Source of the DNA: Erythrobacter sp.
GTDB taxonomy: Bacteria; Pseudomonadota; Alphaproteobacteria; Sphingomonadales; Sphingomonadaceae
DNA length: 35,600 nt
Reading direction: 5' to 3'
Assembly: GCA_024642335.1 (NCBI GenBank)
Contig: JAHEBH010000028.1
Location: 1 to 35,600 of the forward strand
Shown here: in pieces, positions 30,651 through 35,600 of the stretch
Position numbering within the stretch: the stretch's first letter is position 1
How the letters are laid out: every line of letters starts with the position of its first letter
Made by a program: the position numbers and the translations under genes
Notes under the pieces: generated by a model
Told to the model about the DNA's origin: nothing
Seen by the model: only the letters and a program-made list of their open reading frames with translations
Database searches by the model: none

Positions 30651-31598
30651 TCAACTCCGCGCCAACTTCTCCAATTCACCACGCGTCCAGCGCGGCATTT
30701 CATCGACAGGCGCCGGATCGCGCATGGCATCGCGCAGGCCCTGCCACAGGAATGCTAGCTTTTGCCGCTTGGAAGTGTGCACGCGGTGGTCCCAGGCATG
30801 GGTGCCCAGCGCGCGCACTTCGCGCCCGATTGCGCCATAGATATGCGCAGCGGAAAGGACCGCCCAGCGATGGCGGAAGCGCAGTCTGGCTGCACCCAGC
30901 CGCGCGGCGGCTTCGTGTTGTTCGGCCAGATCGACCAGGCGTTGCACCAGCTGCACCAGCTGCGCACGATATTGCGGCTTCATGTGCTGGCCGGGCGGGA
31001 TGTCCGCCTCCACCAGCCATTCGACAGGCAGGTAGCAGCGGCCTGCCGCGTCATCCTCCCTCACGTCGCGGGCGATATTGTTGAGCTGGAAGGCGAGGCC
31101 GAGGTCGCAGGCGCGGTCCAGCGTATCGCTGTCCTCTGCTGCAACGCCCATCACACGCGCCATCATCACGCCCACCGCACCGGCGACATGGAAGCAATAG
31201 CGCATGAGGTCGCCTTCACTGCGCGGCCGCCAGCCTTGCGCGTCGAGCACGAAACCGTCGATCACGTCGTCGGCCATCTGCGCGGTCAGCCCGCATTCGC
31301 CGGCGACGATGCCCAATGCATCGAAGGCCGGATCGCCCGTCTCATCCCCCGCAAGTGCGCGATGCGTGCGGCTGCGGATATCCCCGACGCGGGCCAGCGC
31401 GTCCTCGCCTTCGCCCTGCATTGCGCCGCCGTGATCCTGCCCGTCAGCCAGGTCGTCGCAGCGGCGGCACCAGGCATAGAGCAAGTGCGCCTGCTCGCGC
31501 GTTGCACGGTCGAACAGCATGGAAGCGGCAGCAAAGCTCTTCGATCCCTTGCGGATCGATTGCTGTGCCTGGCGGATGAGCTCAGAGCGCTGGGTCAC
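30651..31598 (-). CDS. crtB: Phytoene synthase (315 aa)
   Basis: Condenses two geranylgeranyl diphosphates to phytoene, the first step of carotenoid synthesis. Both aspartate-rich motifs are visible: YAWCRRCDDLADG (about 42-54) and LAFQLNNIARDVREDDAAGRCYLP (about 168-191). Other typical stretches are GKGSKSFAAAS-like RKGSKSFAAASMLF at the N-terminus and IYGAIGREV. Its ATG overlaps the stop of the LOG gene by 4 nt, making it the last gene of crtY-crtI-log-crtB. It ends at the edge of the stem-loop repeat. Confidence 0.95.
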   Translation of the reverse strand: MTQRSELIRQAQQSIRKGSKSFAAASMLFDRATREQAHLLYAWCRRCDDLADGQDHGGAMQGEGEDALARVGDIRSRTHRALAGDETGDPAFDALGIVAGECGLTAQMADDVIDGFVLDAQGWRPRSEGDLMRYCFHVAGAVGVMMARVMGVAAEDSDTLDRACDLGLAFQLNNIARDVREDDAAGRCYLPVEWLVEADIPPGQHMKPQYRAQLVQLVQRLVDLAEQHEAAARLGAARLRFRHRWAVLSAAHIYGAIGREVRALGTHAWDHRVHTSKRQKLAFLWQGLRDAMRDPAPVDEMPRWTRGELEKLARS

Positions 31599-32188
31599 AG
31601 ATCCTCGCTGCGGATTTGCAGCACGGTCTTGATCGGAGCCGAATGGGCCATCGCCTCCAGCAGTTCCCCGATGCTGGTGGCATCGATGATTATGCCGCGA
31701 TGCGGTTCGCGCACGAAGCCCTCTGCCGCCATCCTGCGGTTGAAGCTGAGAAGCTCGTCATAGAAGCCGAAGGCGTTGAGCAGCCCCACCGGACTGGTGT
31801 GATAGCCCAGCTGCGCCCAGCTGACCGCCTCCCACAATTCGTCCATCGTGCCCACGCCGCCGGGCAGCGTTACGAAGCCGTCGGAAAGATCAGTAAAGGC
31901 CTGCTTGCGCTCGTGCATGGTCTCGACCACGTGCAGCTCGCTGCAGCCCAGATGCGCCAGTTCGTGGCCCTTCAGTGCATTGGGGATCACGCCGATCACC
32001 TCTCCGCCTGCGGCCAAGGCGGCATCGGCCACCGCGCCCATCAGCCCCACCTTGCCGCCGCCATAGACCACGCCGATGCCCTTGCGCGCCAGCGCATCAC
32101 CCACCTCGTTTGCCAGCGCGACATAGCGCGGATCGGCAGGCGTGGCGGAACCGCAATAGACGGCGAGGCGTTTGAAGCGGGAGATCAA
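31595..32188 (-). CDS. LOG-family phosphoribohydrolase (TIGR00730 type) within the carotenoid operon (197 aa)
   Basis: The LOG family hydrolyses nucleoside 5'-monophosphates (in plants and pathogens cytokinin ribotides) to free base and ribose 5-phosphate. The fold motifs are AVYCGSATPADPRY at the N-terminus, VYGGGKVGLMGAVADAAL (about 41-58), and the catalytic PGGVGTMDELWE (about 111-122). METMHERK-like VETMHERKQAF contains the conserved Arg. Its start overlaps crtI and its stop overlaps crtB, each by 4 nt, so it is translated with the pathway enzymes. No role in carotenoid synthesis is known to me; a link through isoprenoid-modified adenines is possible but speculative. Confidence 0.9.
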   Translation of the reverse strand: MISRFKRLAVYCGSATPADPRYVALANEVGDALARKGIGVVYGGGKVGLMGAVADAALAAGGEVIGVIPNALKGHELAHLGCSELHVVETMHERKQAFTDLSDGFVTLPGGVGTMDELWEAVSWAQLGYHTSPVGLLNAFGFYDELLSFNRRMAAEGFVREPHRGIIIDATSIGELLEAMAHSAPIKTVLQIRSEDL

Positions 32189-33678
32189 CTCAGATCACCG
32201 ATCATCAGCCCCGCGGTCGCCTTGGCACTGCCAACCACGCCGGGAATGCCAGCTCCGGGGTGCGTGCCTGCGCCGACGAGGTAGAAATTCTTGATCACGT
32301 CGTCACGATTGTGGCCGCGGAACCAGGCGCTTTGGGTCAGCACCGGCTCAAGGCTGAAGGCGCTGCCGAGATGGGCGTTCAAATCATGGCTGAAGTCGCT
32401 TGGCGTATAATGAAAACTGGTCACGATCCGGTCATGGATATCGGGGATCAGGCGGCGGCCGACCTCGTCCAGTATCCGCTTTTCCAGCTGCGGGCCGACA
32501 ACATCCCAATCGACAGAGAGCTTGCCCAGATGTGCCACCGGCACCAGCGCGTAGAAGGTGCTCTTGCCCTTGGGCGCCATCGCAGGATCGGTCACCGTGG
32601 GGTGGTGGAGGTAGATCGAGAAATCCTCCGGCAGCACGCCGCGATCATAGATGTCGTCGAGCAGGCCTTTGTAGCGCGGACCGAACAGGATCATGTGATG
32701 CGGGATGCCCGGCCATGTCCCCTCCACCCCGAAATGGACGACGAAGAGGCTGGGTGAGAAGCTCTTGCGGGCAAGGCCGCTCGCATATTTCTTGCCGCGA
32801 GGGCTGGAGCCCAGAAGGTCGCGGTAGGAGTGCATGATATCGGCATTGCTGGCCACCGCATCGAAGCGGCTTGCCCATCCCGATTGGGTTCGCACCGCGG
32901 TTGCGCGCTTGCCCTCTGTCTCCACCTTGATGACGGGATCGCCCAGCCTGATCGTGCCCCCCAGCCGCTCGAAATGACGGACCATGCCCGCAATCAGCCT
33001 GTTGGTGCCGCCGCGCGTCCACCACACGCCGCCATCCTTTTCCAGCTTGTGGATGAGTGCGTAGATGGAGCTGGTCTTCATCGGATTGCCGCCGACCAGC
33101 AAAGTATGGAAACTCAGCGCCTCGCGCAGTTTCTCGTTACGGATGAACTTGCTGACGATGGAATAGACGCTGCGCCAGGCCTGGTGCTTCATCAGCGCGG
33201 GAGCGGCCTTGATCATGGAACGGAAGTTGAGGAAGGGCACCGTGCCCAGCTTCACATAGCCTTCTTCATACACCCCGGCGGCATAATGCAGGAAAGCCTC
33301 GTAGCCCTGCACATCGGCAGGATCGAGCTTGCCGATTTCCTTGTGCAGGCTTGCTTCGTCATTCGAATAATCGAAGTTGGTCCCGTCCGGCCAGTTGAGG
33401 CGGTAGAAGGGCATGACGGGCAGCAGTTCCACGTCCTCGGCCATGTCGTGGCCGGTAAGTTCCCACAATTCCTTGAGGCAGGCCGGATCGGTGACGACGG
33501 TGGGCCCTGCATCGAAGGTGAAGCCGTCCTTCTGCCAGAAATAGGCGCGGCCGCCCGGCTTGTCGCGTCCTTCCACTACGGTGGTGGCGATGCCTGCGCT
33601 TTGCAGGCGGATGGCCAGCGCAAGCCCGCCGAAACCCGCACCGATGACACATGCTGAACGGCCTTCGGGAGATGTCAT
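32185..33678 (-). CDS. crtI: Phytoene desaturase (497 aa)
   Basis: Bacterial-type flavoenzyme that introduces four double bonds in phytoene to give lycopene. The FAD motif CVIGAGFGGLALAIRLQSAG lies at the N-terminus (about 10-29), followed by DKPGGRAYFWQKDGFTFDAGP. The C-terminal CrtI signature is LVGAGTHPGAGIPGVVGSAK. Central stretches such as GGNPMKTSSIYALIHKLEKDGGVWW fit. Length is normal. The ATG overlaps the crtY stop by 4 nt, and its own stop overlaps the LOG gene. Whether the end product is lycopene or a shorter-desaturated compound cannot be told. Confidence 0.95.
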   Translation of the reverse strand: MTSPEGRSACVIGAGFGGLALAIRLQSAGIATTVVEGRDKPGGRAYFWQKDGFTFDAGPTVVTDPACLKELWELTGHDMAEDVELLPVMPFYRLNWPDGTNFDYSNDEASLHKEIGKLDPADVQGYEAFLHYAAGVYEEGYVKLGTVPFLNFRSMIKAAPALMKHQAWRSVYSIVSKFIRNEKLREALSFHTLLVGGNPMKTSSIYALIHKLEKDGGVWWTRGGTNRLIAGMVRHFERLGGTIRLGDPVIKVETEGKRATAVRTQSGWASRFDAVASNADIMHSYRDLLGSSPRGKKYASGLARKSFSPSLFVVHFGVEGTWPGIPHHMILFGPRYKGLLDDIYDRGVLPEDFSIYLHHPTVTDPAMAPKGKSTFYALVPVAHLGKLSVDWDVVGPQLEKRILDEVGRRLIPDIHDRIVTSFHYTPSDFSHDLNAHLGSAFSLEPVLTQSAWFRGHNRDDVIKNFYLVGAGTHPGAGIPGVVGSAKATAGLMIGDLS

Positions 33679-34862
33679 GGATGCTTGCTTTCAATGAGGG
33701 ATGGACGCTTGCTGGCGAGTGCTCGCAGCGCACCGGAAATAGGCACGGGCGGGCGTCCGATCAACAGGCGCGCCTTATCTGCCAGTGTGGACTGTCCGGC
33801 ATAGAAGCGCTCGATCAGATTGTCGGGCATGCGGTAGAAGCGCTGGAACACGCGGACGCGCCGTTCGGGCGCTGCGGCGCCGAACAGCATCGAACCGAGC
33901 AGGCGGTAGAATGCCATCGCGCTCCAGTGCTTGCGCGCGCGCGCCTCCATCTTTGCGGCGAGCTGGTCTCCGGGCAAATCGGCATCCTCGGCAATGGCCA
34001 GCGCGCATTGCACCGCGAAGGGAAGGGTGTAGCTCGTCAGCGGGTGGGTGAAGCCGCCGCGCGCGCCCAGCATGGTGACGCCCCCCATGCGGTTCTGCGC
34101 CTGGAAGCGCCCGAAATCGCCGCCGGTAATCACCGGCAAAACACCCGTTTCGAAGCCCAGAATCTCGCCGTCCCAGCCATGCTCGCGGATATAGGCATCG
34201 ATCCGGGCCGAAAGCGCCGGGCGATCGAGCGTGGGCGTGTCCTGGTAATAGGTATCCTCGACAAACAGCTCATGCGCGCTCAGCGGCAGGACATAGACGA
34301 AGCGGTAACCGTCCAGTTGCTCCACCCGCGCATCCATGATGGTGGGGCGGGCCAGCCCATGCGGCGTGGCGAGGCGGATATGGCGGCCCATGAAGACCTG
34401 CCATCCGCCCTGCAAGTGCGGCGTCGGGGCAAAACCGCGTGCGTCCACCACGGCCCGGGCGCTGATGCGCGTGCCGTCCTCCAGCGTGACTCCCGTCGCA
34501 TCCAGCGCTGTGGCGCGTCGCCGCAGGACCAGCACCTCTTCCGGCAAGCTGCGCGCCAGTGCTTCGGCGAGGTCATGCGAGGACATCGAACAATAGGGCG
34601 TAGAGAGCTGCCTGCGGTAATCGGGGAAGGCGACTTCATTGCCGCTCTCCCATACGTTCCGGCGGATCGGGCCGAGCAGTTCTGCTCCTTCCTGGGAGAG
34701 GTCGCTGCCGAACCAGCTCCAGCGGTGGTTGCCGCCGATCGCTTCGCCCGCTTCTATCAGCCGCACGGTGATGTCGGGCCGTTGGCGGGCCAGCGCCAGC
34801 GCGGCAAGACTGCCCGACAGCCCGCCGCCAACAATGGCCAGATCGCAAGTGCGCCCATTCAT
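33675..34862 (-). CDS. crtY: Lycopene beta-cyclase, CrtY type (395 aa)
   Basis: Cyclises both ends of lycopene to beta-carotene. The N-terminal nucleotide-binding motif is LAIVGGGLSGSLAALALA, then GGNHRWSWF, the Arg/Asp-rich STPYCSMSSHDL, LFVEDTYYQDTP, and the GARGGFTHPLTSYTLPFAV motif, which are typical of bacterial CrtY. I start at ATG 34862 (MNGRTCD) because it puts the nucleotide motif at the normal distance; an in-frame TTG at 34898 would add 12 residues. The ribosome-binding site is weak for either. It is the first gene of the operon, with the promoter expected in the 149 nt to the divergent DUF2585 gene. No hydroxylase (crtZ) or ketolase gene is in the window. Confidence 0.94.
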   Translation of the reverse strand: MNGRTCDLAIVGGGLSGSLAALALARQRPDITVRLIEAGEAIGGNHRWSWFGSDLSQEGAELLGPIRRNVWESGNEVAFPDYRRQLSTPYCSMSSHDLAEALARSLPEEVLVLRRRATALDATGVTLEDGTRISARAVVDARGFAPTPHLQGGWQVFMGRHIRLATPHGLARPTIMDARVEQLDGYRFVYVLPLSAHELFVEDTYYQDTPTLDRPALSARIDAYIREHGWDGEILGFETGVLPVITGGDFGRFQAQNRMGGVTMLGARGGFTHPLTSYTLPFAVQCALAIAEDADLPGDQLAAKMEARARKHWSAMAFYRLLGSMLFGAAAPERRVRVFQRFYRMPDNLIERFYAGQSTLADKARLLIGRPPVPISGALRALASKRPSLIESKHP

Positions 34863-35011
34863 GCGGAAAGGACTTAGCCGATTGAGCGCGCGGCGCAATC
34901 ATGCCCATAAGGTCATGGTCGCGTAACTTTGCCCGGAGCTTCGAAAAATCCTGTTACCTTTCGCCAGCTTGGCTTAGTCAGCGGACTGGGACTGAGAGGG
35001 GAGTTCGATAT
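34863..35011. promoter_or_regulatory. Divergent control region, crtY operon and DUF2585 gene
   Basis: A 149-nt gap that should hold promoters for both directions. A short AT-rich stretch around 34942-34955 is visible. I could not place a confident -35/-10 for either side, nor a PpsR-type TGT-N12-ACA site that would link crt expression to light. Confidence 0.35.
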
Positions 35012-35600
35012 TTGAAAGCGGGCAAGGCACTTTCGCCGCATCGCAAGGCGTGGTTCGCCGGTTTGGCGGTTTTTGTTATCGCCGTGGCCATCCTCTTCGC
35101 CATGGACCGTCCGCTGATGTGCGAATGCGGCACGGTGAAGCTGTGGCACGGTGTGGTCGAATCCTCCGAAAACTCGCAGCACATTACTGATTGGTACGCG
35201 CCCAGCCATTTCACCCACGGACTGATCATGGCCGGTGTCGCCTGGCTGCTGTGGCGCAAGTGGAACCTGTTTGGCGGTGCGCCCTCCCGCTGGGCGCTGC
35301 CGATCGCGGTTTTCGTGGAATCCGCATGGGAAATTGCCGAGAACACGCCGCTCATCATCAACCGCTACCGCGAGGTGACGATCAGCTGGGGTTACAGCGG
35401 CGATTCCATCGTCAATTCGGCATCGGATATCGGCTGGATGACCCTGGGCTTCCTGCTCGCCCTCCGCCTGCCCGCCTGGGCCACGGTGGCGCTCGGCCTG
35501 TTCCTCGAACTGCTGGCGCTGGCGGTGATCCGCGACAACCTCACACTCAACGTGCTGATGCTGCTCTATCCGATAGAGGCCGTGGCCGCATGGCAGGCGG
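35012..35600 (+). CDS. DUF2585 (UPF0314-type) membrane protein, 3' end outside window
   Basis: Open to the end of the window; 196 codons are visible. Start is TTG at 35012 with AGGGGAG 8 nt upstream; the next in-frame ATG (DRPLM region) would remove the first membrane segment. Hydrophobic segments lie near residues 14-33, 69-82, 92-106, 141-155 and 160-180. Family marks are SQHITDWYAPSHFTHG, VESAWEIAENTPLIINRYRE and the GYSGDSIVNSASDIGWM stretch, which I recognise as DUF2585. Function is unknown. It is divergent from crtY with no shared pathway evident. Confidence 0.85.
   Translation, partial: MKAGKALSPHRKAWFAGLAVFVIAVAILFAMDRPLMCECGTVKLWHGVVESSENSQHITDWYAPSHFTHGLIMAGVAWLLWRKWNLFGGAPSRWALPIAVFVESAWEIAENTPLIINRYREVTISWGYSGDSIVNSASDIGWMTLGFLLALRLPAWATVALGLFLELLALAVIRDNLTLNVLMLLYPIEAVAAWQA

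Noticed and set aside
1-35600. CRISPR arrays, insertion sequences, prophage or attachment sites
   Set aside because: No regularly spaced repeats, transposase or integrase genes were seen. The tRNA-Gly is intact and not followed by an integrase or a duplicated 3' end.

Overview
This is a GC-rich, densely coded window that looks like a chromosomal segment of an alphaproteobacterium, most likely an aerobic carotenoid-forming member of the Sphingomonadales (Erythrobacteraceae or Sphingomonadaceae type). That placement is inferred from the compact crtY-crtI-log-crtB operon, the NasT/NasS-controlled nitrate assimilation cluster, the intergenic stem-loop repeat and the DUF2585 gene. No sequence search was possible.

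Layout. 1-2.6 kb: the 3' part of a TauD/TfdA-type dioxygenase, a strong convergent hairpin terminator, a minus-strand pair of tiny membrane genes, and a divergent ECF sigma factor with a 4-nt-overlapping membrane protein that may be its anti-sigma factor. 2.6-6.0 kb: a minus-strand four-gene operon, class II aldolase, CbbY-like HAD phosphatase, dhaL, dhaK. 6.2-7.9 kb: a single-chain ABC exporter. 8.0-25.2 kb: a large nitrogen island in three transcription units. These are nasT-nasS; an NrtA-NrtB-NrtCD importer, porin, FNT channel, PP2C/Ser-Thr-kinase fusion and cyanase unit; and a nirB-nirD-nasA-cobA unit. 25.3-30.5 kb: tRNA-Gly(CCC), a small membrane protein, 6-phosphogluconolactonase, DNA polymerase IV (minus strand), a Bcr/CflA-type exporter and glpD. 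30.5-30.65 kb: a stem-loop repeat. 30.65-34.86 kb: the carotenoid operon on the minus strand. From 35.0 kb: the start of a DUF2585 membrane protein that runs off the window.

How it fits together. The nitrogen island takes up nitrate (or a related anion such as cyanate) through the porin and ABC importer and reduces it to nitrite with NasA. NirBD reduces nitrite to ammonium, and CobA supplies the first siroheme-specific step. FNT moves nitrite or formate, and cyanase releases ammonia from cyanate. The two structural operons each begin with a leader RNA carrying a hexaloop hairpin followed, 44-45 nt later, by an intrinsic terminator. This is the architecture expected for ANTAR (NasT) antitermination, with NasS as the nitrate-sensing partner. 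A shared TGCASTGCAA box lies upstream of all three nitrogen units and at a nearly constant distance from the proposed promoters of the two leaders, which suggests a second, DNA-level regulator of the whole island.

The points most worth a second look are the shared box plus paired leaders, the LOG-family enzyme embedded by 4-nt overlaps inside the carotenoid operon, the fused and asymmetric NrtCD ATPase, the kinase/phosphatase in a nitrogen operon, and the aldolase-phosphatase-DhaLK operon, whose substrate is unclear.
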